Both the position numbers and the translations under genes were made by a program. Under the pieces are notes generated by a model. The model worked only from the letters and a program-made list of their open reading frames with translations. It ran no database searches and had not been told where the DNA came from. Positions 7,254 through 13,716 of a stretch of DNA of 14,060 nt are shown here, piece after piece. This DNA comes from Spirochaetaceae bacterium (GTDB taxonomy: Bacteria > Spirochaetota > Spirochaetia > Treponematales > Breznakiellaceae): the NCBI GenBank assembly GCA_031290855.1, contig JAISLM010000027.1, positions 1-14,060 on the forward strand, written 5' to 3'. Each line of letters opens with the position of its first letter. The stretch's first letter is position 1.

Positions 7254-7924
7254 TTCCATGCCGGGTCCAGGCATTTGCCGCGAACCAGCGGCCTGAAATT
7301 CCAGACGCTCCCTCCGGCAAGCGGGCGGAGGGCCTCCACGTCCGCTTCCGTAAAGTAGGGCTCCGGAAGACGGAGACTGCGGAACTCGTGCTCCACGCCG
7401 GAAGCGCGTACTATCGCGGCGCTTCTTTCGACTAGGCCCGCGATCTTGCTTCCAAGCGGGTGCCCGCCCTCGTCCGTTTTCGGCAGAAGTTCCGCGTAAC
7501 GGGCGGGGGCTATCTTTAGGTCCATCGCGACGTAGTCGGGCCGTGTTTCCCGCGATGACAGAATGCTTTCCAAGAGGTCGGGCGTCGTTCCGTTTGTGTC
7601 AAGCTTTACAGCGAGACCCTGGCGCTTGATGAAGGAAATCAGCTCCGGGAGGCGCGGGTACAGGGCGGCCTCACCGCCGCTCAGCACGACGCCGCCCAGC
7701 GCCTTTCTCCGCTTTGCGACGCTCGAAAGCGCCTCGTCCAACGGGGTAAGCGCCTTGGCTCCCGCCGCGTTCCGCCCCAAAATCAGGTCTCCGTTGTGGC
7801 ACCAGGGGCAGCGCATATTGCAAAACGGGAAAAAGATGATCGAGGCGACCTTTCCCGGATAGTCCATCAGCGTGGTCTTTTGAAAGCCGATGGCCGCCTT
7901 GCCGTCAAAAGACTCTTCAGCCAC
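7247..7924 (-). CDS. nrdG: Radical-SAM activating protein for anaerobic ribonucleotide reductase, NrdG2 type
   Basis: A 225-residue radical-SAM protein. GFQKTTLMDYPGKVASIIFF precedes the cluster-binding C35-x3-C39-x2-C42 (CNMRCPWCHN), followed by the SAM-binding SGGE (82-85) and DTNGT (109-113). The 'GFQKT-L-DYPGK' lead-in is characteristic of the NrdG2 (TIGR02495) group, which installs a glycyl radical on anaerobic ribonucleotide reductase or a related glycyl-radical enzyme. No nrdD is adjacent, so the partner is not shown by context. The start is GTG 7924, overlapping the hemW stop region by eight bases, with AGGAG about 11 bases upstream inside hemW; translation is probably coupled. The protein requires anoxic conditions. 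The exact partner is the main uncertainty. Confidence 0.83.
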   Translation of the reverse strand: MAEESFDGKAAIGFQKTTLMDYPGKVASIIFFPFCNMRCPWCHNGDLILGRNAAGAKALTPLDEALSSVAKRRKALGGVVLSGGEAALYPRLPELISFIKRQGLAVKLDTNGTTPDLLESILSSRETRPDYVAMDLKIAPARYAELLPKTDEGGHPLGSKIAGLVERSAAIVRASGVEHEFRSLRLPEPYFTEADVEALRPLAGGSVWNFRPLVRGKCLDPAWNQ

Positions 7925-9110
7925 GGCGCGGGGCGCTCCTGTCGATATCGATAAAACATTCCGTCAAAAACTTGTTTAACATCAGCAATCCTTCCCTGTT
8001 TAGGGCGCAAAGGCCGTCCCGCATTTTCCCGTGCTCCCGCCATCTGGAGAAGGTTTCGCCGGCAAGACTTTCGATGGGGCAGCCGAACCTTTTTTGGAAC
8101 AGGGCCGTGTCCGGCCCTTCGATATAACGAAAGCCCATCAAGAAGCTTTCCCTGATCAGGGTGTCGCGGTCAAGTTCCTCGACAAGGACTTCCGGCCCAT
8201 CCTCCGACAGGTAGCCCCGCAGGTCCGCGGCCACCGTGCGCCGCAGACCCCGCGCCTCCCCGCCGCCGCCGTCCCGGATAAGCGTACCCGATGCTGAAGG
8301 CCCCGCGCCGAGCCAGTTCCCCATCCGCCAGTAAACGATGTTGTGAGCCGACCGCTTCCCCTCCGGCGCGAAGGCGGAAACCTCGTACTGGGGGTACCCG
8401 GCGGCCTCCAGAAAGTCGCGCCCGGCTATCCAGATACGTGCCGCCTCGTCCGCCTGGGGCAGGGAAAGCTTTGACGCGGCGACATTCCGGTAGAGCGGCG
8501 TGTTCTCCTCGACGCTCAGGTCGTACAGGGAAACCTGGGCCGGCCCGTAGCGTAGCAGCGTTTCGATGTCGCGGAGCAGGACGGACTCGCCCGCCCCGGG
8601 CAGGCCGGAGATGAGGTCGGCGGAGAAAGCGCCGCCGTAAGCCTCGCCCAGCAGCGCGAGCGCCGCGCCGAGCCGTTCAATGCCGCCCCGCCTGCCGGCG
8701 GCGCGACGCGCCTCCTTGTTAAAGGACTGGACGCCGCAGCTTATCCGCGTCACCCCGCCCTCGAGACAGGCGCGTAAAAAAGCCTCGTCGACGGACTCCG
8801 GGTTCGCCTCGACCGTGAATTCGCCGTTAAGGGGCCGCCCGCCCGCCGCCTCCAGAAATTCCAGCAAAGTCTTGAGCCGTCCGGGGCCGAGCAGGGACGG
8901 CGTACCGCCGCCTATATAGACGCTGGCCGGTTCCGACACGCGAAAACCGGCGAGCTGCCCGCCTATATCCGCACGGAGGGCGTCAACAAAGCGGTCCAGC
9001 AACCCGCCGCCGGCCCAGTCCCCTTCCGGCACGGAATAAAAGTCACAGTAATCGCATTTTTTCTTGCAAAACGGAACATGGATATAGAGAGAAGCTGTCA
9101 CTAGCTTCAT
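7917..9110 (-). CDS. hemW: HemW-type radical-SAM protein (coproporphyrinogen oxidase-like, putative heme chaperone)
   Basis: A complete 397-residue HemN/HemW-superfamily protein. The 4Fe-4S motif is C15-KKK-C19-DY-C22-DFYS, i.e. HemW-type (C-x3-C-x2-C followed by D-F) and not the CxxxCxxCxC of true HemN. Other family blocks follow: YIGGGTPSLL (65-74), EANPES (101-106), GVQSF (126-130), DLISGLPG (165-172), SLYDLSVEENTPLY (194-207), then HN-x2-YW and WLGAGPSA in the second half. HemW proteins bind heme and are proposed to deliver it to respiratory enzymes; they are often misannotated as oxygen-independent coproporphyrinogen oxidase. ATG 9110 has only a close AGG upstream. The gene leads the two-gene unit with nrdG2. 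Confidence 0.88.
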   Translation of the reverse strand: MKLVTASLYIHVPFCKKKCDYCDFYSVPEGDWAGGGLLDRFVDALRADIGGQLAGFRVSEPASVYIGGGTPSLLGPGRLKTLLEFLEAAGGRPLNGEFTVEANPESVDEAFLRACLEGGVTRISCGVQSFNKEARRAAGRRGGIERLGAALALLGEAYGGAFSADLISGLPGAGESVLLRDIETLLRYGPAQVSLYDLSVEENTPLYRNVAASKLSLPQADEAARIWIAGRDFLEAAGYPQYEVSAFAPEGKRSAHNIVYWRMGNWLGAGPSASGTLIRDGGGGEARGLRRTVAADLRGYLSEDGPEVLVEELDRDTLIRESFLMGFRYIEGPDTALFQKRFGCPIESLAGETFSRWREHGKMRDGLCALNREGLLMLNKFLTECFIDIDRSAPRRG

Positions 9111-9134
9111 CCTAGCGCCTATACGGCACTTTCC

Positions 9135-9163
9135 GCTATACTGTGGGGGAAGTCTCCGTGCAA
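9135..9163 (-). promoter_or_regulatory. Candidate promoter of hemW-nrdG2
   Basis: On the - strand TTGCAC (9163-9158) and TATAGC (9140-9135) are 17 bases apart, placing transcription start about 18 bases before ATG 9110. The matches to consensus are only 3/6 and 4/6. The -35 box falls inside the left arm of the hairpin at 9154-9186. Confidence 0.35.
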
Positions 9164-9237
9164 GCGCGGAGCGCTTGCTTACGGAGTTTGCGGCTCACCG
9201 CGTAGCGGTAAGTTGGCGTTTGCTTAACTCAAACTCC
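9154..9237. repeat. Nested hairpin cluster upstream of hemW
   Basis: Three inverted repeats are stacked here. CTCCGT-GCAAGCGC (9154-9167) pairs with GCGCTTGC-TT-ACGGAG (9171-9186) around a GGA loop, a nearly continuous 14-bp stem. ACCGC/GCGGT (9197-9201 with 9205-9209) closes on a GTA loop. GGAGTTTG (9183-9190) pairs with CAAACTCC (9230-9237), enclosing the second. The right side runs into the interspersed repeat at 9230. No coding sequence is supported here. Confidence 0.7.
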
Positions 9238-9303
9238 AGCCTCCCTCACCAAAGCCTTTCCCCCCGGATGCCTCGACAGCCCTCTCGTCTTCCATCCCTT
9301 AAT
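9230..9303 (+). repeat. Interspersed repeat family 1, copy A
   Basis: The stretch begins with CAAACTCCAGCC, shared exactly with 13992-14003. It continues with the same order of blocks (ACCAAA, a C/T run, CCGGA, CTCG, GCCC, CTC-TCTTC-ATC), clearly related but diverged over about 70 bases. Both copies lie in gene-free DNA. Confidence 0.6.
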
Positions 9304-9340
9304 ATTCATTGCTCAGTAATAAACCGTATCAGAATGACCC

Positions 9341-9372
9341 GGCAGGTTTTTACCGTACCGGTAAAAAACGCC
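9341..9372. promoter_or_regulatory. Perfect palindrome just upstream of a -35 box; possible operator
   Basis: TTTTTACCG (9347-9355) pairs perfectly with CGGTAAAAA (9359-9367) around TAC, flanked by GGC (9341-9343) and GCC (9370-9372). It ends six bases before the -35 hexamer at 9378. Neither strand has a T-run after the stem, so it fits a regulator binding site better than a terminator. Confidence 0.4.
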
Positions 9373-9377
9373 TTAAC

Positions 9378-9406
9378 TTGATATCCGCACTCACCTTCGA
9401 TATTAT
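9378..9406 (+). promoter_or_regulatory. Sigma-70-type promoter for the surface lipoprotein gene
   Basis: TTGATA (9378-9383) and TATTAT (9401-9406) are separated by exactly 17 bases. Transcription would start near 9413, giving a leader of about 215 bases before ATG 9628. It is the best promoter match noticed in the window. Confidence 0.65.
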
Positions 9407-9429
9407 GTAAGTATATAACCAAAAGAGGA

Positions 9430-9617
9430 AGCCCCGGAACAGCGCTTGTCTTGGCGGATTCACGCTGAACCGGGGCTGCGAAATGCGTTCCAATTGTATC
9501 CTGAAACACGGCTTCCTTCAACAAGAACGCTTATTTGTAAATTCCAAACGCCGCCCATCGGCGCTTGAAACGATCCTCATTTGGAATCCGGGCCTGGCCC
9601 GGATGAACAAATTTTTT
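9430..9617 (+). promoter_or_regulatory. Structured 5' leader with competing stems (attenuator or riboswitch-like)
   Basis: The leader holds, in order: a stem AGCCCCGG (9430-9437) with CCGGGGCT (9470-9477), extended inward by CAGCG/CGCTG across an AA/AA internal loop; GCGTTC (9485-9490) with GAACGC (9525-9530); and ATTCCAAA (9541-9548) with TTTGGAAT (9580-9587), enclosing CGCCG/CGGCG (9549-9553 with 9559-9563). The last pairing uses bases 9580-9587, which are also needed for the 5' arm of the terminator stem at 9579-9617, so both cannot form completely. I do not recognise a known riboswitch class. Confidence 0.5.
9579..9617 (+). terminator. Terminator-like hairpin ending at the ribosome binding site
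   Basis: ATCCGGGC (9586-9593) pairs perfectly with GCCCGGAT (9597-9604) around CTG. An outer ATTTG (9579-9583) pairs with CAAAT (9608-9612). A T-run completes it to 9617. GGAGGA (9618-9623) follows at once and ATG is at 9628, so termination here would remove the whole coding region. Confidence 0.6.
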
Positions 9618-9627
9618 GGAGGACTCA

Positions 9628-10887
9628 ATGTTAAGAAGGAGTCTATTTTTAGGGTTTGCCGCCGCTTTACTTGGCGCGGCATTTGTTTTTTTTGGTTGCA
9701 AGCAGGAGGCGCCCGGCGGCGGCAACACTACTACGCTGCTTCACTACGATACCGAAGTGGATGGTTTATCCAACCTTGCCGAGGCGTTCAAAACCTACTC
9801 GAATGTCGCCGTTAGGACCACTAGCGGTACGGATACACTCACCGCGAATCTTGAAATCCCCGCCGGAAAGTCCGTAGGGCTTTTTTCCAGCTTAGATGTA
9901 AGCACTTTCGAGATTACGGGCACCATGTATGTGGAAACAGGCGGCAGTCTTAAAGCCGCCGACCTTACCAAGATCGCGTCGGTGCAGATTACGGGCGGTA
10001 CGCTGGAATATAGCGGGACCCCCGGAACAAAAGCTGAACTCCAAACAGTGTTCAACAAGGTTGGCAGCGGTACGTTAAAGGCGTCGGTTACAGCCATCCC
10101 ACTCTCCGATATTTTGGATATTGGCCTGACAGCCAGCAGGCGGCTCGAAATAACAACGACCAAGGCCGATGATGTTGTGACCGCCAACACTACGGTCACG
10201 ATTCCGTCCGGCTTGAAAATAACAGTTGGGGAGGCCGGGGTTGTCACCGTGGAGGCAGGCGGCGTTGTTAAAATCCTGTCCGGCGGCGTACTCGCCACGG
10301 CTGGCACCACTGCCAAAGGCAAAGTTGTTTTCGGCAAGACGGAGTTCAGCGATGTCGGCACATGGACTGCCTCGGTAAGCACCGCCGCAAACGACAACCT
10401 CACCGGCGTGTCCATAACATCCGCCGCCGAAGGCGCAACCATCGCTGCGATCGGCCCGGCGTCAGGCGCACAGGGTACGGCTACCCTCACGGCTGGCGGT
10501 ACAAGCCCGGCCATCACGCAGGCAACGGGGAGCGGGAACAACCTGGCGATCAGCGCGAACACGACGGTTAACCTGGGCGGAACCAGCGCCGCAGTAGGCT
10601 CAATCAAGCTGAGCAAAGGCGCGGATCCCGGCAAACTTTCGCTTGACACCGGCAGCACTGTCCTGACGCTTGCGGCGGGAACCGAGGGTACAGCTTATGC
10701 TAACACCATTACTTCTATAGACGCCGATGCGGTTATCACCGGTATTGACAGAACAGCTGTTTTCCATGACAGCAACAAGCTGACCAAACTGGCCGGCGGG
10801 GCAAGCGCAGCGTCGGTGATAACAGGATCCGCAACAGGTCCTGGCGTAAACACCATCAACAGCGGCACAGCAACAGCGGGCACCTAA
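9628..10887 (+). CDS. Large Thr/Ala/Gly-rich surface lipoprotein, 419 residues
   Basis: ATG 9628 follows a strong GGAGGA (9618-9623) with four bases between. The signal (MLRRSLFLGFAAALLGAAFVFFGC) has an FFGC lipobox, lipidating C24; KQEAPGGG forms a short tether. The rest is rich in T, A, G, S and V with few charged or aromatic residues. It has many short strand-turn segments (EITGTMYVETGGSLKAADL, VTVEAGGVVKILSGGVLATAG, ISANTTVNLGGTSAAVGSI), the look of a parallel beta-helix or adhesin-like passenger. No transmembrane or enzyme motif is seen. It ends in SGTATAGT with no obvious anchor, directly before a hairpin array. A surface adhesin or structural role is inferred from composition only. The promoter and structured leader upstream suggest conditional expression. 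Confidence 0.75.
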   Translation: MLRRSLFLGFAAALLGAAFVFFGCKQEAPGGGNTTTLLHYDTEVDGLSNLAEAFKTYSNVAVRTTSGTDTLTANLEIPAGKSVGLFSSLDVSTFEITGTMYVETGGSLKAADLTKIASVQITGGTLEYSGTPGTKAELQTVFNKVGSGTLKASVTAIPLSDILDIGLTASRRLEITTTKADDVVTANTTVTIPSGLKITVGEAGVVTVEAGGVVKILSGGVLATAGTTAKGKVVFGKTEFSDVGTWTASVSTAANDNLTGVSITSAAEGATIAAIGPASGAQGTATLTAGGTSPAITQATGSGNNLAISANTTVNLGGTSAAVGSIKLSKGADPGKLSLDTGSTVLTLAAGTEGTAYANTITSIDADAVITGIDRTAVFHDSNKLTKLAGGASAASVITGSATGPGVNTINSGTATAGT

Positions 10888-11142
10888 CAAACCCCGGAGT
10901 TTCGCGCTGCAAACCCGTAGGGGTTTGTACGCGAAACTCCGCAAGCCAACGCGCTTTGCGCGTTGGCACATTTTAATTGAGCCTGTTCCAAAACTAATTG
11001 ACTGTGCGCTAAAGCGCACGGTTTTGGACCGGGCTTGAGCCTGAAGGCTCTTGCGGTTTTTCAGGCTAAAGCCTTGCAAAACCGCGTTTTTTAAAGGTTG
11101 CTGGACAAGCGAAGCTTGTCGCCCCAAAACTGAAGTTTTGGG
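10888..11142. repeat. Array of consecutive hairpins after the lipoprotein gene
   Basis: Starting at the stop codon, stems follow one another: CAAACCCC/GGGGTTTG (10888-10895 with 10920-10927), competing with the 11-bp GGAGTTTCGCG/CGCGAAACTCC (10896-10906 with 10930-10940); GCCAACGCGC/GCGCGTTGGC (10945-10954 with 10958-10967); a 15-bp stem with two G-T pairs (10980-10994 with 11021-11035) enclosing GTGCGC-TAAA-GCGCAC (11004-11019); GAGCC-TGAA-GGCTC (11037-11050); GCGGTTTT/AAAACCGC (11053-11060 with 11078-11085) enclosing AGGC-TAAA-GCCT; GACAAGC-GAA-GCTTGTC (11104-11120); and an 8-bp stem with TGAA loop (11123-11142). Nearly all of the 255 bases can be paired. No gene is supported. Confidence 0.75.
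11053..11092 (+). terminator. Terminator-like stem within the hairpin array
   Basis: GCGGTTTT (11053-11060) pairs with AAAACCGC (11078-11085), with AGGC-TAAA-GCCT inside, followed by GTTTTTT (11086-11092). It could end the lipoprotein transcript, although it lies about 165 bases after the stop codon. Confidence 0.45.
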
Positions 11143-11150
11143 AAAGCCCC
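11082..11150 (+). repeat. Interspersed repeat family 2, copy A
   Basis: This stretch matches 13707-13801. Both run CCGC, a T-run, an A-rich piece, GG-x-GC-x-GGACA, AAGCTTGTC, then the CCAAAA/TTTTGG stem with TGAA loop, and end in GGGAAAGCCCC. The last 20 or so bases are identical and the first half has diverged. Confidence 0.7.
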
Positions 11151-11346
11151 ATTACCAATAATTCTGCCGGTTCATGCCCGGTTTTCGGCACTTCTGTCCG
11201 ACAGTAAAGGGCGCTTTCATGCCTCCCCTCACCGTCTTATCCTTCCTTTTGGGGTAAAAATGCGGTAAAACGTCAGGCACAAACCGCATAGCGGTTTGCC
11301 GTTGCGGGTTGTGCCTGTGGCACAATCCACACGCGGACGCTTGACG
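11143..11346. other. Gene-free stretch between the hairpin array and the transposase remnant
   Basis: No credible gene. A - strand frame stays open through it, but its composition is that of the flanking repeats and it is joined to the transposase remnant only by read-through. One hairpin group is present at 11274-11325, listed separately. On the - strand, GTGAGGGG near 11232 and GGGGCTTTCCC at its end echo the repeat at 13801-13873. Confidence 0.5.
11274..11325. repeat. Three mutually overlapping inverted repeats
   Basis: AAACCGC-ATA-GCGGTTT (11281-11297) forms a compact stem. CAGGCACAA (11274-11282) pairs with TTGTGCCTG (11309-11317), while the same TTGTGCC (11309-11315) can instead pair with a second GGCACAA (11319-11325) over a TGT loop. 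The alternatives exclude each other. Confidence 0.6.
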
Positions 11347-11582
11347 CTGTTTTGTGGCGGGGAGCTTGATTCTTTTGGGCGGTATATCCTCACGCATATA
11401 CTTCTTTATCAACTTGCCCAGTGCCGGGCCTCCACGGTCCCGTGCCCCGCCTCGTCCAGGCTCGCGTATTTCCCGCCGGCCACGTCTTCAACAGGCCGGA
11501 GCTTAAACGCCTCGCTGTATCGCGGCGCATCACGCATCTTTTGAAACCCGTGTGACAACTTTAATCCAGGACGCGGTTTCAT
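11347..11582 (-). pseudogene. Frameshifted remnant of an IS3-type transposase OrfA
   Basis: Reading the - strand from ATG 11582, 57 codons to TGA 11409 contain RYSEAFKLRPVEDVAGGKYA followed by SLDEAGHGTVEARHW. This is the N-terminal helix-turn-helix part of IS3/IS911-family OrfA proteins (pattern YSEAFK-VV-E-GK--S--EA--YGI-GHGTVE-W). The expected R-K-x-YGIR piece between DEA and GHGTVE is missing (about eight residues). The sequence then shifts frame: codons from TTG 11412 give IKKYMREDIPPKRIKLP, the following KYG-ED-LPKRI block. Homology fades after about 11347, where repeats begin. There is no OrfB and no terminal inverted repeat was found. The ATG overlaps the aconitase stop (TGATG). Functionless relic of an insertion sequence, by inference. 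Confidence 0.65.
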
Positions 11583-13552
11583 CACTCATTACTAACTATT
11601 CGCCTCATCGCGTTTAGCTTTCCGCCGGCGCGGAGGATGGCGCGACCGTTCAAATCGGCCTCAAGGAAGAGGCGGTAACTTTGCGGTTTTGTCCGGCTCA
11701 ACACCGTTACGGACGGGAATTCGGTGGACGTATCGGCAAGAAGCGCGTGTATTCCGACAATCTCCAGCGTATCACCCTGATCTATGCGTTCCCTGTCGTC
11801 CGGGTCGGCGAAAACTAGCGGCAAGATACCGTAGTTTATCAGGTTTGCCTTATGGATGCGGGCAAAGGACGCGGCTATCACGGCCTTCACACCCAAAAAC
11901 ATCGGGGCAAGAGCGGCGTGTTCGCGGGAGGATCCCTGCCCGTAGTTGAACCCGCCGACGATAACGCCTGCCCCAGCCTCCGACGCCCGCTTCCAGAAGT
12001 CCGCGTCCAGCTTTGAGAACACGAACTTCGACAGTTCGGGGATGTTTGAACGGAACGGCAGAACTTTCGCGCCCGCCGGCATGATGTCGTCCGTTGTGAT
12101 GTTGTCGCCCGTCTTTAGGATAACCGGCAGTGTGTAGGAATGCGCGGGCGGCTGTGGCACTGGGCAGGGCTTGATGTTGGGGCCACGTTCTATATTGACG
12201 CGGGATGCCTCTTCGGGCGGCAGGGGTGCTGTCAGCATAGAGTCCGCGAAACGGGCCGCCTTGTTGACGTAAGCGTCCGTCTGCCGCCTCTCTATCTCAA
12301 AGCCGGATGGGTCGTAGAACACGCCGTGCAGGGCGGAGGCGGCTGCGGTCTCGGCGGAGACTAGGTACACGCCCGCCTCGGCGGAACCGCTCCGGCCCTT
12401 GAAGTTCCGGTTGAATGTGCGGAGGCTCACTCCGTGAGTTTTCGGCGCGAAGCCCATACCGATGCATGGGCCGCAGGCGCTATCAAGTATCCTGAAGCCG
12501 GCGCGGAGGAGACTACGGAGGATACCCGCCTCCTCCGCGGCAAGAAGTGTGGTACGGCTGCCACAGGCGATAGCCGCGTCCACATTGGGGTGTACGGCGC
12601 CGCCCTTCATTATAGAGGCTACGGCTGCAAGATCGTTTATCGAGGAATTTGTGCATGAACCGATCACGACTTGGTCAACCTTGAGGCCGGCCAGTTCCGA
12701 CACGGGCCGGACGTTGTCAGGCGAGTGCGGACAAGCAACGGCGGGGCGTAGCTTCGACAAGTCTATCTCGATCACCCGGTCATACTCCGCGTCCGGATCG
12801 GCGGAAAGTTCTTCCCATACTTCAGCGCGCCGCATCTCATTAAGGAAAAGCAGCGTCATCCTGTCAGACGGAAATATCGAGGAGGTTGCGCCGAGTTCCG
12901 CACCCATGTTCGTGATCACGGCCCGTTCCGGCACGGAAAGGAATTTTACCCCGTCGCCGAAGTACTCGTAAACTCGCCCCACGCCGCCTTTCACGGTCTC
13001 CCTTCGCAACAGTTCCAGTATCACGTCCTTAGCCGCCACTCCGCACTGAAGCTGCCCTGTAAGCCTGACGCCCGTAACCTTAAGACCGGCGAGCCGGAAG
13101 GCGCCGCCGGCCATAGCCACGGCTACATCCAGCCCCCCTGCCCCTATCGCCAACATCCCAAGCCCCCCCGCAGTCGGCGTATGTGAGTCAGAGCCGAGCA
13201 ACGTCTTTCCCGGCTGGCCGAAGCGTTCAAGGTGAACCTGATGGCAGATGCCGTTGCCCGGACGGGAAAACCAGATACCGTAGCGCGCCGCGACGGTACG
13301 CAGGTAGCGGTGGTCGTCCGCATTCCTGTGGTCTTCCTGCAAGGTGTTATGGTCAACGTAAGATACAGAAAGCTCCGTCTGGACGCGATCTACACCCATT
13401 GTCTCGAACTGTAGGTACGCCATTGTCCCGGTCGCATCCTGTGTCAGCGTCTGGTCGATCTTAATCGCAATCTCGCCTGAAAGTCCGCCGTCCGCGCCCA
13501 GCCCCCCGGCAATATGGGCGCGTATTATTTTTTCTGTAAGCGTCTGTTTCAT
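11582..13552 (-). CDS. acn: Aconitate hydratase (monomeric, Aquifex-type)
   Basis: A 656-residue aconitase that interconverts citrate and isocitrate in the cytoplasm. Family blocks in order: DQTLTQDATGTMA (33-45), SVSYVDHNT (62-70), SRPGNGICHQVHLERFG (96-112), GSDSHTPTAGGLG (120-132), the 4Fe-4S ligands C300 (GSCTNS) with C360 and C363 (CGPC), and the swivelling C-terminal domain with the active-site loop GQGSSREHAAL (538-548). The size of about 650 and the gapless layout match the shorter 'Aquifex-type' group (TIGR01342), not the 890-residue AcnA. I chose ATG 13552, whose protein starts MKQTLTEKII like homologues. AAGGA is only one base upstream, which is short. The frame stays open to GTG 13618, adding 22 residues without a better ribosome site. 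No citrate synthase or isocitrate dehydrogenase is adjacent. A role in glutamate synthesis is plausible in an anaerobe. Confidence 0.92.
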   Translation of the reverse strand: MKQTLTEKIIRAHIAGGLGADGGLSGEIAIKIDQTLTQDATGTMAYLQFETMGVDRVQTELSVSYVDHNTLQEDHRNADDHRYLRTVAARYGIWFSRPGNGICHQVHLERFGQPGKTLLGSDSHTPTAGGLGMLAIGAGGLDVAVAMAGGAFRLAGLKVTGVRLTGQLQCGVAAKDVILELLRRETVKGGVGRVYEYFGDGVKFLSVPERAVITNMGAELGATSSIFPSDRMTLLFLNEMRRAEVWEELSADPDAEYDRVIEIDLSKLRPAVACPHSPDNVRPVSELAGLKVDQVVIGSCTNSSINDLAAVASIMKGGAVHPNVDAAIACGSRTTLLAAEEAGILRSLLRAGFRILDSACGPCIGMGFAPKTHGVSLRTFNRNFKGRSGSAEAGVYLVSAETAAASALHGVFYDPSGFEIERRQTDAYVNKAARFADSMLTAPLPPEEASRVNIERGPNIKPCPVPQPPAHSYTLPVILKTGDNITTDDIMPAGAKVLPFRSNIPELSKFVFSKLDADFWKRASEAGAGVIVGGFNYGQGSSREHAALAPMFLGVKAVIAASFARIHKANLINYGILPLVFADPDDRERIDQGDTLEIVGIHALLADTSTEFPSVTVLSRTKPQSYRLFLEADLNGRAILRAGGKLNAMRRIVSNE

Positions 13553-13640
13553 GTCCTTAATATTACAGCAAGCGCCGCATAAAAAGACACCCACCAGTTG
13601 GTTTAGCCCATTGCGCACAGGACGAAAAAGGTTTCGAGTG

Positions 13641-13716
13641 AGCTTTTCCCAAAAACCGGTTGGTTTTGAGAAAAGCTTCCGAAAAGCGGTCTAACCGGAC
13701 TAAGGCCCGCTTTTTC
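13641..13716. repeat. Two adjacent long hairpins upstream of aconitase
   Basis: AGCTTTTC (13641-13648) pairs with GAAAAGCT (13670-13677) and continues inward through CAAAA and CC with GG and TTTTG (one mismatch, one bulge). AAAAGCGG (13682-13689) pairs with CCGCTTTT (13707-13714) and is followed by T residues. CCGGTT (13656-13661) could instead pair with AACCGG (13693-13698), linking the two. Confidence 0.6.

Noticed and set aside
9483..9815. An open + strand frame (110 codons) starting in the lipoprotein leader and running into the gene in another frame.
   Set aside because: It has no good ribosome binding site, no recognisable protein features, and overlaps the well-supported lipoprotein start. 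A short leader peptide is not excluded but nothing supports it.
10885..11150. The hairpin array as an integron attC site, since it begins right after a stop codon (TAACAAAC) and integrons occur in treponemes.
   Set aside because: No matching GTTRRRY/RYYYAAC core pair was found at the ends, and there is no cassette series or integrase here.
11160..11200. A tRNA-like GGTTCATGCCC segment.
   Set aside because: No acceptor stem, D-arm or anticodon arm can be placed around it.
11152..11412. An 86-codon - strand frame as a separate hypothetical gene.
   Set aside because: Its first 20 codons are the frameshifted continuation of the transposase remnant and the rest is repeat-derived sequence.
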